64,000 nucleotides of DNA from Thelonectria olida (Eukaryota > Ascomycota > Sordariomycetes > Hypocreales > Nectriaceae): contig JAGPYM010000007.1 of the NCBI GenBank assembly GCA_020736575.1, positions 434,001 to 498,000 on the forward strand, given 5' to 3'. The translations under genes and the position numbers were made by a program. Shown one piece after another: positions 1 through 12,011 of this stretch. Position 1 is the first letter of the stretch. Every line of letters begins with the position of its first letter. Below the pieces are notes generated by a model. That model had not been told where the DNA came from and made no database searches. It saw only the letters and a program-made list of their open reading frames with translations.

Positions 1-462
1 TGGCATCTCCGAGAGGAAAAACATTCCATGAAGTTGGGCTGACAGCTCCAGCTGATGGAGCCGTCCAGTTGAGTCAACGATCGTGTGCTTGTCTTGGGTC
101 CTCTTGAAGGCCAGCAGCTTGTGGTCGTTGTTGACGGTCATCTTTGAGCCATCGTCACGAAGATCCTGGACGATCTCCTGATACGCGGGGCCATCCGTCT
201 CGGAAAAGGGCCTCTTCAAAGTTGGGTAGCTGTGGTGGGAGGTAAGTTCCGGAGGCGGTGGTCTCTCGTATGCCTCATGCTCGTCTTGGGGGTACCTGTA
301 TGGGTACGAGGAATGGTCCACGTCGTGGTTACTGGCAGGTCGCCCATGGAGAGGCGTAGTAGTCGAAGGAATTGCGTCTGGGACTCGACTCGACATGTGA
401 ACTGAGTTTCCATAGTTGGGCCACATACTCGAATGTGTCGAATGTCCTCTCAAGTCTGCCAT
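1..462 (-). CDS. Partial NDT80/PhoG-like transcription factor (N-terminal part, runs off left edge)
   Basis: The minus strand is open for 154 codons from an ATG at 462 to the window edge without a stop, so the gene is 3'-incomplete here. The start is in a strong context (GGCCACCATGG). Translation begins MADLRGHSTHSS and is low-complexity and Pro/His/Ser-rich for about 85 residues. It then becomes ordered, with NNDHKLLAFKRTQDKHTIVD, TGRLHQLELSAQ and LHGMFFLSEMP at the edge. The latter resembles the start of the NDT80/PhoG DNA-binding domain of fungal regulators such as VIB-1/XprG/FSD-1, which control protease secretion, nutrient response, heterokaryon incompatibility or meiosis. The DNA-binding core itself lies outside the window, so the family call is tentative; that it is a real coding region is more certain. 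A long gene-free upstream region fits a regulator. Confidence 0.6.
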   Translation of the reverse strand, partial: MADLRGHSTHSSMWPNYGNSVHMSSRVPDAIPSTTTPLHGRPASNHDVDHSSYPYRYPQDEHEAYERPPPPELTSHHSYPTLKRPFSETDGPAYQEIVQDLRDDGSKMTVNNDHKLLAFKRTQDKHTIVDSTGRLHQLELSAQLHGMFFLSEMP

Positions 463-3400
463 GGTGGCCGGGTATGCTGCCGTGGTCGTCATGAGAGCAT
501 ATCTCTGCGCTCTTCGCCGTCCCCTTCAACCTCGGCGAATTGTTGGATCAGTACCGTCGCCAACGTTGTGCCTCAAGGAGCATGGGTCTTGACCAAATGT
601 TTTGCGGGCGAGATCAAGACCTGAAGGCTCTCCTAGATACGAAGCGCGACGGGGGAAGATGATGTCTTCAGAAGGAATGGGAGGAACGGAGAAACCAAAG
701 CATAAGGGATTCAAGGTTGCAGGCGAAAGTGTACTTGTATATGACGGAGGGTGCACTTAAGGACGGCAGATGCTTATAGAGGGGAGTGTCTGATCGAATG
801 CGCGGCACTGCTCCCGGGGTGGAGACTCTTGACGAGGTGAGGTTTCGAGGTCCAGGCATGACAAGGACTTGGGTAGTCTGGAGACTCGAGGTAGGCAAAG
901 GCCTTACTGGCATTCTACGGAACCCTCAACGCAGTACAGTCTGTACAGTACAGAAGGCAGAAGGGCCTGGTCGGCTCAGTGGGCTTAAAAAAACAGTCCA
1001 GTGCATGCGGCCGTTCTGGGAAGGAGGACGGGGACTGGGAGGGGGCGGATCTGGATGAATAGCAACGGGCTACCATAGTACCATGCTGGGGTTCGGGTGG
1101 GTACCCTGCGGACGATTAGGAAAAGCCTGGAAACGATGGCCTTAGAGGACGGTGATATTCCACTTGACGAGGGACAGAGTGTGAACGTGGGTGAGGTCAG
1201 GGATGAGCAACGTTGGGCGCCCATCTTAGGGGTCGGCAAGTGGGTGCGTGATGGAGCTCGGACGAAGCCATGCCGTTGAGTCTCACAGAGGTCAAAGGGG
1301 ACAAAGTGCCGGGTACAGGCAGGTCGAGGAGGAGGCAAAAGACAGGGCCGGAGAAAGGCTAGCAGGCTTGAGTTGAGAAAGACTTCCCAGACACGCCCCA
1401 GTCGCGTTGCCATCCCATCCACCCTCGTCAGCGTCCATGTACCGAGGGGTTCGAGACCCCCATGCTTGGTTGAGGCCAGCATTGAGAGCCGGCCATGTAT
1501 GTACTGTTGACCAGCAGAGACGCTAGGCTCTGGATGAAGCCATGCCAATGTGTAACAACATCCCAGGTATCGACTACCCAAGTCAAGGTAGGTAGGGATG
1601 GGATGGAGAGAGAGGCCGAGGAGCCATGTCGAGTGGGGACACGGGGACCATCTCTAGAGGGCCCGGAAGCCCCCTCCCTCCCTCAGGCGGCGCCCCACGG
1701 ATAGCCAATCCCGGCCCCTGGCGGCGGACCGGGGATGCTATTTGAAAGAGAATCCTCCGACCTGTGCGAGAGGTTGCTGGCCCGCAAATTTCTAGAAGAC
1801 CGTTGGACAGAGAGTCCAATTGGGAAAGGTGCGAATGCTGAGGAGAAGTGAGAAATTATCGGCTGCAAAAGAGACAAGAGCCGGTTGAGTAAGGAGAGCG
1901 CGTGCGCCGTGAGAGAGAGAGCCTGTGCTCTCTGGCGACACCCCTGCGGAGGGGATAAGACGGAAGAATGTCTTAATAGTACTGAGTATTATAGCCAGGT
2001 CGGCGTTTTGGAATGAATCGGCTACAAGACACGCCAGGAAACAATAAAGCATGGCGTAACTAGACTTGTTGTCTCGGGATGAATGTCTGCATTGACTTGT
2101 TGGTTGGACTGACCAGATGAAAAGGAGAGCGAGCTTCTTAGCTTATGCTTACTCGAAGCTCCAACGGCACTGACAAGTGGATGAGGGAGGAATGACGGGC
2201 TGGTGGGTGTGAGGTGGAGTCGAGGCAAGTCGAACCCCAGGCTGTTGATTCTCCATCCTCACTGATCAGAATGCCTATGTACGGAGCAACAGTGGCCAGC
2301 AGGAAGTGACAGCAGCCGAGGGAGCAACCACGGGCCATGCATAGGCCCTTTCTGATCCCCATTCCCATGGAAAGAGTCTGCGTGAGGGTGGATGAGCAGA
2401 GGGGCCTCTCCCGAATTGGGCTCAACGATGCAGCATGGCGAAATCGAATTGGGCTCGGAGTCCTGACGAATGCGGAGAGAATTGGAAGCAAGGCTTGTTG
2501 AGCAAGGACGAGGATTCGTGTCACAAAAGAAACCATGAAGCCGATGATGATGTTCTTCTCGCGGTTCTTACTCGGAATGATTGATACAGTGGCGGCAGCG
2601 TCTTGTCTAGCCGCGTTTAATTCAACGCAAGATGGCGTTCAAATGTGACGGCTCTGGGAGCTCACAGGAAACAAAACAAAAAGAGCGGACCCATTGCCCC
2701 GGTGGCAGGTATCAATTTTCGTTCCTTAGCGGATCAGATCAGCCCGCACGCACGCAATGATGTGCTCTTGGGGAGCATACCGCACTGTAGCTTGGGTCGT
2801 GAAGGGTCCTGGCAGGCCTTACACGCTCAGAACGCACACACACGAGGCAGACACGAGGAGGGTGCCTAGACGAGATCGCGAGGGTGGAAGGGGGGGGAGG
2901 GCTCGGCAGGCGAGCAGCTTCTGGGCGGGCGCCGAGTTGGAGATGGCTTCAAGTCGCGCGTCGCATCGATGTCTCGCGTTGTCGTTGGTTGGTTCATTAG
3001 TGGGGCAGCCATGCCAGGGCGAGCGAGGGTGGGCTATCCTTGACACATTCATGGGTGACCCATGCAAATGTCTTGGGCCACAAATGGCTTGGTACAAGTG
3101 GCCAGGGCGAACAAGGCCAGACAAGGGCGAGAAATCAGACCAGGGTTTTTGAGTGTTTGGACAAAGAGTCAAGACAAGTTGCGACGAGAAAACAGCAAGG
3201 GGAGACAAAAGAGGACAAGGGTGCTGGAATTAGAAGGAAAAGAGAAGCCGGATGGATGCAAAGTTAGGCAAACCAATGCATGCACAAACAGGCTTAAAAA
3301 GTCACGCCTTCCCTCCTGTGCCACGATATCTCCGCGCCTGCTGTACCGCACTTTACGGGACGGTGCCTCACATGTCTGTCTCCATTGTGCTTGCCTTGGT

Positions 3401-6400
3401 AACCTGCTTGGCTTCAATTCCCATGGTCAATTGCAATGCCAGGCAGGTACGGATGAAGTTGTATGGTCATTAGTGCGTCGTGGCAGTCAGAGCGGCCAGG
3501 GCCGTGCCCAAGTGGCCCCTTCTTCCCCTTGGGTCCTTCCCATTCTCAACGTTTCTCAACGGCCGCCACAATTCCCCTCAACGGTCAACTGGTTGACTGG
3601 CCAAGGTCCGGATCCCCACAGTGCCCCGCCACAGTTTCTCCAACGCCAGTTGCACCGTGGGAAGGAAAAACAGCCCACCTCTGCCTCGCCGTTGTCCTTT
3701 TGGTCCAGTCCCTTCTTGAGGGTGAGGGACCTTATGCCCCGTCCACAATTCAAGCCCGCCCAGTCACGGGCCACAATGCACAAACCACAATTATCAATCT
3801 CGAGCCCACTCACTCACTACCTCACTCACGTCCTTGTCTGCTTGGTCCTCTCTCTGCGGTGTCTAATTACCCTCCTCTCTCACCTCCCCTCACCTCTCGT
3901 CCTCTGCCTTCTCCTCCTGGGTTTCGCATGCACGGGAGCCGGGCCTCATTGAGGAAACCTAATCGGCCATGCTAGACTTCCCCGATCGCGTGTTTTTGTC
4001 GTCAGCCTGCTTCAGGGGTCAATCCCAAAACCCTCCCGCCCAGTTTCCAAGCTAACGCCGACAATGGCTGGCCCATGACTGTTCCATGACCATAGCCATA
4101 GTTGGGGTCGATGGTCGAAACACTTCCCCTCAGCAACGGGACTTGGATTGTACGCGAGGCTTTCGACTTCAAGCCCTTCCGGGATTCGAGGCTGCCGGGA
4201 TCCAGGTTCGACAGCAACTGTCCACACCAAAGCTTCTAAGCTCTGCATTGTCCATCATATCGCGTTCATCGATATGCTCATTCCATACCTAATTCAGAGC
4301 ACAGGGCATCCACACGCTCGCTCACAAACTCACCGGACACGCACAAGCCCACAGCCCAGCACATCACCCACTACAACCCGCAGATATGTACGGCCAGTTA
4401 CACACGGACAATGCAACTTCCCCCGGACTACACTTCAACACACAAGTCATCACTCTCACATGCTGTCTGTTGCTCAAGACGAGAATTGGTTGGTCGGTCA
4501 CGACTCTCATTCGTCATTTACAATCACATACTTCTGATCTCGACGCGCTCTTCGCCCACCCATGTTTCTAAAAGGAGATTCTTGCATCATCTGCGACTCC
4601 GGTCAAGCTCAGGCCCTTGCCTTGCCCAGAGGCAAGCCCTGGCAAAAACTCAACTCCCACCGGTCCGTCCTGATACACCTACCCAGACGCCACCCGGACG
4701 GTAGTTCCTCTTCCCTCCGTCGCCTTGCGGGACCATCGATGTAACCATCCCTGGCGCTCACGGCGATTTTTACAGATCTAACAGTCCACTGCGTCTGGTC
4801 TCATCGTAGCAAAGCAACCTTACAATGGAGGCGGATGGTTTTCATGGCAACTGTTTGTGTCTGTCCTGCTTCGCAGAGTCGTTTTCCGGGATCCCCCCTC
4901 AGAACCGACCGGGGTACTGCTGGCCCCCCTCCCCTTCGGACACTCTCCTTGGCCTTGAACAACTCTGGGCAAGCCCTAGGACAAGGGCTCGTCGACTTTA
5001 TTATCAGCGAACCCAAGTTGTGGACGAACTACGTCTGCATCCTGAATCCCTTTCTCCGGGGATAGAAACCATCTTTGGTCTCTAACCGTGCCTTGTTAAT
5101 ATCTGGGGACAGCATGCTAGGCAATTTGCAAAAGTCGCGCGGATCCGCGACAGTCATTCCGAGTTCGATTATTTTGCAGGCTCTGGCCGAGATTATGTTT
5201 CGCGCACCCATGATCTTAGGCCAACAACCCAACACATATCAGAATTCTGCTATGACCTCCAGTATTCAACAAGCCATTCTCCTGATTGGCTGGCAGCGGG
5301 ATCGCTAAACGGCGCTGCAGGTGCATATGCGTAAAGGGGGGCAACTTCTGAGCACGCATCCATGCTCACACGCCAATTGCCAATGCCAGCATTTCGAGCA
5401 GGTCATTACCTAGGCCACGCCAACGCTCAGAGCCGCACTAAACATTGGCGGTTGTGCTCGGGCCGTTGTGGGCTGTGATGGCCTCCTCAATTGAATTCGA
5501 AGCTGTTCTGTTCCCGGCGAGGATCCAACGTCGACTTGCAGCGTTTTAACTTCACCTGAAGCGCGAGCAACGCAAGAGGCGATCATGGCAGATGCCGCTC
5601 ACACCATCCAACAAAGTAACGACTTGATCTGACGGGTCACTGTGACAAACCGTGGCTGCCGACGAGTCCCGCCCCTGGTTGAATGGAGCCAGACAAATCC
5701 ACATTTCTCCGGGGTCCGGGGCGAGTCACCATTCAAAAGCGTCTGCCACTCTGCCCCCAGGCCCGCTCCAAGACCCGCTCCTCCGGCCGGTAGACCCTTT
5801 TTGGACGACGATCTCCGTGCAGTAGTCTTGTGCTCGCAGAGACTTGACTCGGTTTGGGCAATGGCTTCTCGACTTTGTCAGTTACCCAGGCATAATGAGC
5901 GGCGGCCGAAGGGCTTAAGGCCGGTTCTTTGGGGTTGTGGGCAGTCCTACCCAGATTTAGAGCCAGATTCATCTAACAAGTCCCGTTCCCACAGCCAAAT
6001 TGAGTCGGCAATGGCCGCAAATCATGCCTTTATGCACTGCACTGCCATGGTAGTGCGAGATGATGCAAACAGTCTGCGAATCATTATTTACTCCGAAGAG
6101 ATCAGCATAGTATCTCAAGTTTCCTGGACCAGGTATCGAAGTTGCAAAACGTTGCTCAATCAGTTCCCTTGCTCTGGTTTGGTTTTCAACCACCGGGAGT
6201 CTCAGGTGCAGCACAGAAAAAACAACTTTACCGCGTTTGGCTGTGTAATCGGATGATTTCTCTCCTCTGACGTTTCGAATTAGCCGAAGAGGGACTTGCT
6301 TCAGCAACGACAAGTCGGCCTTCGCTATTTGGAGGCCTTGCCGTCTGACGGGTCTGGACAAGACAAACAAAGAAACGAAGAAACATCAAACGAAACGTTG

Positions 6401-9400
6401 GATTCCCCCTAAACCCCCCGATCGAACTCCGCGTTGGGTTAGGTCAGTTGCCCGCCCTCCAGGGATCGACTCGGCAGGGGTTTTGGAGTCAAGAGCTTTG
6501 TTGCTTGACTCGTCGTCCGTCGATAATATCACGACCATTATGCCGCTCATCATCAATCATGTACAATTTAGGTCCGAATCTCTCGGATTATCAGGCCACT
6601 CAGACCAGAAGTCAAGATCGAAATATCGCTTGCATCCATTGACGAACTAGGCGTCATTTCTCTAACGTATGCAGCCTTGAGGAGAAGGGATGGCCCTTGT
6701 TTTCGCAACTAGTCGGCCATGAGTAATGGAATGTCGCGCACCGACAATCCCTACCGTTCCTCTCTGCCGCTCTGCAGCTCGAAATTAGCTTCCAAAACCC
6801 AAAATAGCTTCGGCCACATGGCATGATGGCACCGTCGCTATCATCGGCATTTGTTTCTGGCGGCTTGATTATGTATTATCTGAGACCGGGGAGATGTCAT
6901 TCTGTTCTCAACATGCATAGGTCTTCTCCCGGTTAGCACGCTGCCTAGGCATTTCGCAGCCAACCGGACAGGACGAGTCTTGAATGGTCAGTCTCTTGGT
7001 CGTTGAGCGGTTCAACACACCGATATGGGTCTATCGCACCCTCCTTGGACGGATATCGGGCACATGGACAGACAGGCCAAGCACCGCGACGGGTCCGCAG
7101 AATGCCCACAAGATGCAGAGCGGCGGCCGTGCATGCGTCTTGGACACCCATGCCGACAGGTTCACCCAAGACTTTCCAACGTGAACAGAGATGCAAGGAT
7201 ACTCGATGTCATACAAGGCGGACTAATTTCTTTGTGAGCGCTGGCTCAATATTCCACATCGTTATGAACGGCTCCCTTTTCCCGTTTCGAAGATTAACCA
7301 TTTCCGATTGTCAAAGCGAAAGCGAAAGGAGAGAGGGACAGTTCGGAATATTCATTTCGAAATCTTCAAGGTCTTACAGGACTAAGGACGATATCCCATG
7401 ACGCCCTCTGCCCTTTCGTAGCTCGACGACGGATAGGAGGTTGGAACGGTTTGAAAGGCCCGATTCGGCAATGGCCGGCCTTCCCCGGCTTGTGAAGCCA
7501 CGGAGGCTTGCTTTTCTTCCCATCTTGACTCGTTGCGAAAACAGAGTGCGGCTGCATCCAATGGCGCTCGTCATCTGCAACCGTCAGCCCAGACCGGCCA
7601 GTACCGTTAAGCCCAAACCGTCTTTGCGAAGCTCGATACATAGTACGCAACAGCCAAAAGTGCGGGGCTCAAGCCGGGCTGAGCTGCGTCATGGCGGCTT
7701 TGGAGAAGACAGTTGAGGCTTCGCAAAAGCCACTGTTTCATAGGGCCAGCCAGTGCAATATCAACATCACATAGGAATGATGCAGTCCTCAACTGGCTTC
7801 CGCCGAGAGCTGTTTTGTGCTACTACCGAATTGCACACTTACAACAGTGACGAGAAACATACCACATCGTTTCATCACATACATACATCTATCACATCTC
7901 CACAGCAGAGGATATGTATGTGTATTCCGAGGAAGCACAGCACGGACTCCCTGGAAGGTTGGCGCGATAAATCACATCCGAAGCTTTTGAGCTTGCCTAA
8001 CAACGTTGACTCAGCGTCCCGGCAAGTAACTTGCAAGGAATGATGCTACTGGATCATTTCTCCTTCTCCAATATGTGGAATACCAGTGGCGAAATACCTG
8101 GCAGACATCCCCACCAGTTGGCCATCACCAAGCGTTTTGGCATTGTTGAGGTGGTGGTGCAAAACGTTCATCCATCAACTCAATCACGTAGCTCTCAGTG
8201 TTACAGTTTCGTGCTGATCCTGCAAGACACCTCGTGTCGCTTCTGATGCTCGCAGGCCACATAGGGTTGGCCTTAGTCGGGCCTTGGCCATGCGCGATTA
8301 GGGGATTAATACGGCATCGGAGGCCAGTTCTAAGCACCTTGTCCTTAGTTCACTGGGCTTGCATGGCAATTGCGCTTGCACCTCCATCACATGCTTGATC
8401 GACGGACAAGAGAAGGCATCTTTCAAGCCATGATTTAAGTTGTGGGCGGTGTTTTGGAGCGGATTGGGGCCATAATGGGTCACCAATTGCTCCCGTCATG
8501 TCAAGGCGAAGCTGTGGAGGGGGAATATGCACTGCACTGCACTGCACTGTACGGCAACACGCACGCCACAAGCACCACTGTGGATGGTCTCATGCAGTCG
8601 AACTGGCAAACAATCCAAAGGCGGCAGGGGATCGTCACCACTACTTCGGATCTTTTGTCGTCGGGAGTTGTCAGAACCCATGCGCCACTCCCTCCCAACC
8701 CTCTTCTTTTCCCCAGGGCGCCGTCTCCGCCACCGCCGCCCATTTGCATTTTCTCGGCGGGGAAGGGCAGACGAATGGGTTGCTTCTCGTAGACAAACAG
8801 GGTGGGTAGTAGCCGTAGTGTCACTTCATGCTTCAGCAGGATAAACAGGCAAGGCCAAGCATGTCAGCTTTGGCTCCGGCTCCTTCTGACGACCTGGTCC
8901 AGTCAAACATCATGCCCGAGTCGCAGCGGGCAAGACGCAGTCACTTTCAACACACAGCTACGTGAGGGGTGGGTGGGTGGCCACAAGTCGAGAAGAGACA
9001 GAAGGGAGGAGGGGGTGGAAGCGGCCGCAGTGTTGGCGGCCCGGCTTTGCTGCACTCGGCCGTGAGTGAGTGATAATTATCTTGAGAGACGGCGGGCGAG
9101 GGGCGGCCTGGGAGGGATTGCACAGTACACTCGGTCCGTCTGTGTAACCCCATTGTGCTGCATCTCGATGGTCTGGGATTGCTTTCACGTGGGCGGGTTG
9201 AGTTGTCGCAGCACCCACGCAGCGAGACGCTTCCCTCGTTTCGTGATAACGGTACCCATTATTGACCAGCGCCGCCGCCGTCGACCTCTCCCATCATTTC
9301 CTGTTGGTGTTTTTACGCTGCTGTGTGTCACATATCAGCAAGTCTGAGGCCGGCGTGGGAAGTGGGAGGGTGTGGTGGTTCCAGCCCCCTCCCCCAAAGC

Positions 9401-9827
9401 TTCTTGCGAGAGTGATGTGCAGTGGTGGTTCCGTTGTCACAGACTTTGGGGGTCGGCAAACAAAGCAGCCAACATGCAACTCAGGATAAACTTTTGACAA
9501 GCAACAACGGGCCACGCGGGAGGGCGCATGGGTGGACGTGAAGGAAACAGCTCCATGGCGGTGGCGATACAACGAGGACACTATGCTGAGTTGTTGGTTG
9601 ATGACTTGGTCTTGTGTGGTCAAGGTACGTCCGTTTAAACAAGGAAATCTTGCCAGTCTAACTGTATATCGTGTCTATCATATTTCCCTTGCCCTCCTCT
9701 TCCTTGCAAGAAATAAGACCAGGCCGGGTTGCTTGCTTACTTGCTCTCCCACACACATCATCCAGCCGGATTACGCCTCCCCAGCAGCACCCCGCATCCC
9801 GTTGAGGCCCTTTTTCGGGCATCGTCG
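463..9827. other. Gene-poor region of about 9.4 kb upstream of the NDT80-like gene
   Basis: No reading frame here shows a recognisable domain, consistent splice structure or convincing start context. Open frames of up to about 300 codons exist on both strands but have random-looking composition. Contents noted: a short (TGCAC)n run near 8528-8549 and a CA-rich, leader-like plus-strand tract around 4300-4540. The left part probably holds the promoter and any long 5' leader of the minus-strand gene starting at 462; the right end holds the 3' flank of the RBR ligase gene. Spliced small genes or non-coding RNAs cannot be excluded. Confidence 0.5.
8528..8549. repeat. Short pentanucleotide repeat (TGCAC)4
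   Basis: Four consecutive TGCAC-type units are visible followed by a diverged TGTAC. A two-unit version occurs near 6034. It lies in a gene-free region and looks like an ordinary microsatellite. Confidence 0.8.
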
Positions 9828-12011
9828 TCATTGGATCATCCAGTTGTCGCCATCGTCGTCCGAGTCGCCGTCGAATTGGTCCTCTTCATCGATGAGAGCC
9901 GCCTGCACAAATCGACGCACCCACGCTTCCTGCGCTGCGTCCAGACCCGCCCCATTGTTGTTGTTCTCGTTCTGTCCCTGGTTCTGTGGTGGTGCCTGCT
10001 GCTGCGGCTGCTGTGGTCGCTGATTCTGACGCTGTCGATTGGCAACGGCTCCGACGCCACCACCTCGGGCTCCTGGTGGCGGCCCTCCTCCTCTTCCTCG
10101 GGCCCCGGCTCCTGCTCCTCCCCGACCACCTCCTCTACCTCCCCGCCCACGTCCTTGGTTTCCCCGATGTGGCCCATGTCCTCGGGCTGCAGGCTGAGGA
10201 GCATCTGGCGCAGCCGGCGGGACCGGCCGCTGGCCGTTACGGCCGTCCCGGGCCTGGTTGTCGACAAGCCGGAGGACGAGAGGCGCCTCACGAGCGACTG
10301 CGACGGCCTGGCCCTGGTGGTTAAGTTGGCCAACATTGTTGTTTACAACGTTATTGTCGTTGTTGCCGTTGTCGTTGTTTAACACATCGTCGTCGTCGTC
10401 GTCGTCTTCATCGTCGCTATCCTCGACTTCGAAGTTATGCATCGGAAGAAGGTCAGCTTCTTCGCCTCGTGGTTGATTTGCAACAGGGCCACCACCGCCA
10501 ACGAATCCAAGACCAACGTTGTCGCCATCACCATGTTCAAGCTCCCACAGACGCATGAAACAACTGGTGACCTTTCCGTCAGGCTGAGTGTTGTAATGCC
10601 GGTATGGATTGGCCGGGTCGAGCCACGCGGAACAGAGGTAACAAAAGTGCGTGTCACATCGTGAGCAAATCATATGGTTGCAGCCGTGAGTCTTTTGCGC
10701 AGGCGCGGCGCAGGTCGGACACGGGCTGGTGTGAAGCTGTAGATACTCCATCGAAGCCTTCTCCTCTTCGCTAAGCTCTCCCTTTTTCCTAGGGCCCTGA
10801 CATCGGACGAACTCGCCGTGCCATGATTGGTAGCATCGTGCGCAAAAGGCAAACCCGCAGTCCTCGCAGACAGACAGGAGATCGGCCGTGTTGAACGTTT
10901 TGGCCTTCTTCTTAGACTTCTCGCCCCCCTTTGCCTCCGGTTGATGCTCAGGGTCGGACTCGGCGTCAGAGCTGTCGACGAATTCGAGTCCGTCGGGTTT
11001 CTTGTGACGTTTAGAACGAGCCGCACCGTTGCACCAAGAACGGGGGCAGTAGATTGTATTCTTGTCCGACTCGAGTTCCGTCTTGTACTTGAGTGTGACG
11101 TAACGCTTGACCATGTCTTCGGACAAACCAATCTGTAACAGCTCGCTAGGACTGATAGAAATCTTTGGTTTTTTGGCCGGCTTTGAAAGGTTCTTGTCCT
11201 TGGCTTTGGAACGTTCCTTGGCGCAATTGGGAGCCAGGCAACGGACCGTCTGCAAGTTTCCTTCCTTGATGCTATCGTTGTAAAAGTCTTGCAGGCATTG
11301 GAGGCAAAAGATGTGCTCGCAGTCGAGCATCTTATGGCACTTACTCCCCTTCTTTGGATCTAGGTGGTATGTTAGTTTTGGATATTTGCTATCAGACGGA
11401 ACATTTTGGCTTTGAAACGTACCCAAACACACGCCACACTCGAACGTCTCTTTCTCGAATGCTGCCTTTTTGGCTTTGATATCGTAGTCCAGCACAGCTA
11501 GTTTATGCTCTGCGTCCATCTGGAGGGTGCCCTCAGGGGTAATGGTGCCAAAGACATCCTCGGCCGCTTGTTGGACATGGTCGATGTACATGAAGGCAAC
11601 CATGTCACGGCCAATCTCATCCCACAGGCGAGGGCCATCGCCCTCAAGCCTCTTGACTGTGTCCGGCTCCAACCACTGGGGTTTGGCTGAGATGGTAATC
11701 TGCGGTGGGGCGTCTACTGGATAACCATCAGGAAGATGGATGCGTAGACACAGAGATGGGAGGTGAGAGACATTGAGCGAATCTACCTCGGGCAGGGCAT
11801 TGTCGACAGACGGACCGCCAGCGACGTTCAGTACAGGCAGGGCGGTTGCAGAGGCGGCGGGAAAGGTGACGGTGACGGGAGCGGTCGGCTCCACGGGGAG
11901 GTCTATCTCGAAGGTGAAGGGGTCCTTTTCATCCGGACGTCGAATCTCGGGGTAGATGGCCTTGAGGGTCCCGAGTTCGACGTGACGGAGATCATCGCTG
12001 TCGTCTTCCAT
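9828..12011 (-). CDS. RWD-RBR E3 ubiquitin-protein ligase (RNF14/Itt1-like)
   Basis: Predicted ring-between-ring ubiquitin ligase. It would take ubiquitin from an E2 onto a catalytic cysteine in RING2 and then pass it to substrate. Order of domains after splicing (706 aa): RWD about 10-150; RING1 starting CGVCLD at 192; IBR with CPRSWC and CEDCGFAFC; RING2 with CPTCAAPAQKTHGCNHMIC, where Cys423 sits at the catalytic position of GCNHM-type motifs. The tail is acidic, then Asn-rich, then Arg/Gly-rich (RGG-like), and ends in an acidic segment. The frame is open throughout, but bases 11422-11360 (minus) form a 63-nt intron with donor GTACGT, a CTAAC branch site and acceptor CTAG. Removing it restores RING1 zinc spacing (CGVCLDPKKGSKC). 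Human RNF14 and yeast Itt1 share the RWD-RBR layout; substrates are unknown here. Divergently transcribed from the diphosphatase gene at 13077. Confidence 0.9.
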   Translation of the reverse strand: MEDDSDDLRHVELGTLKAIYPEIRRPDEKDPFTFEIDLPVEPTAPVTVTFPAASATALPVLNVAGGPSVDNALPEVDSLNVSHLPSLCLRIHLPDGYPVDAPPQITISAKPQWLEPDTVKRLEGDGPRLWDEIGRDMVAFMYIDHVQQAAEDVFGTITPEGTLQMDAEHKLAVLDYDIKAKKAAFEKETFECGVCLGTFQSQNVPSDSKYPKLTYHLDPKKGSKCHKMLDCEHIFCLQCLQDFYNDSIKEGNLQTVRCLAPNCAKERSKAKDKNLSKPAKKPKISISPSELLQIGLSEDMVKRYVTLKYKTELESDKNTIYCPRSWCNGAARSKRHKKPDGLEFVDSSDAESDPEHQPEAKGGEKSKKKAKTFNTADLLSVCEDCGFAFCARCYQSWHGEFVRCQGPRKKGELSEEEKASMEYLQLHTSPCPTCAAPAQKTHGCNHMICSRCDTHFCYLCSAWLDPANPYRHYNTQPDGKVTSCFMRLWELEHGDGDNVGLGFVGGGGPVANQPRGEEADLLPMHNFEVEDSDDEDDDDDDDVLNNDNGNNDNNVVNNNVGQLNHQGQAVAVAREAPLVLRLVDNQARDGRNGQRPVPPAAPDAPQPAARGHGPHRGNQGRGRGGRGGGRGGAGAGARGRGGGPPPGARGGGVGAVANRQRQNQRPQQPQQQAPPQNQGQNENNNNGAGLDAAQEAWVRRFVQAALIDEEDQFDGDSDDDGDNWMIQ

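Noticed and set aside
1446..1475. tRNA T-arm-like sequence GGGGTTCGAGACCCC
   Set aside because: No A-box, anticodon arm or acceptor stem could be fitted on either strand around it, so it is probably a chance hairpin.
3062..3952. 296-codon open frame on the plus strand
   Set aside because: No domain, no consistent composition, no leader-like start and overlaps other equally open frames. Looks like chance openness.
5642..6256. 204-codon open frame on the plus strand
   Set aside because: No family resemblance; composition unlike the neighbouring real genes.
9729..10382. 217-codon plus-strand frame opposite the RBR ligase
   Set aside because: It is the antisense of the low-complexity Asn/Gly/Arg-rich tail; Ser and Val runs are reverse readings of repeats.
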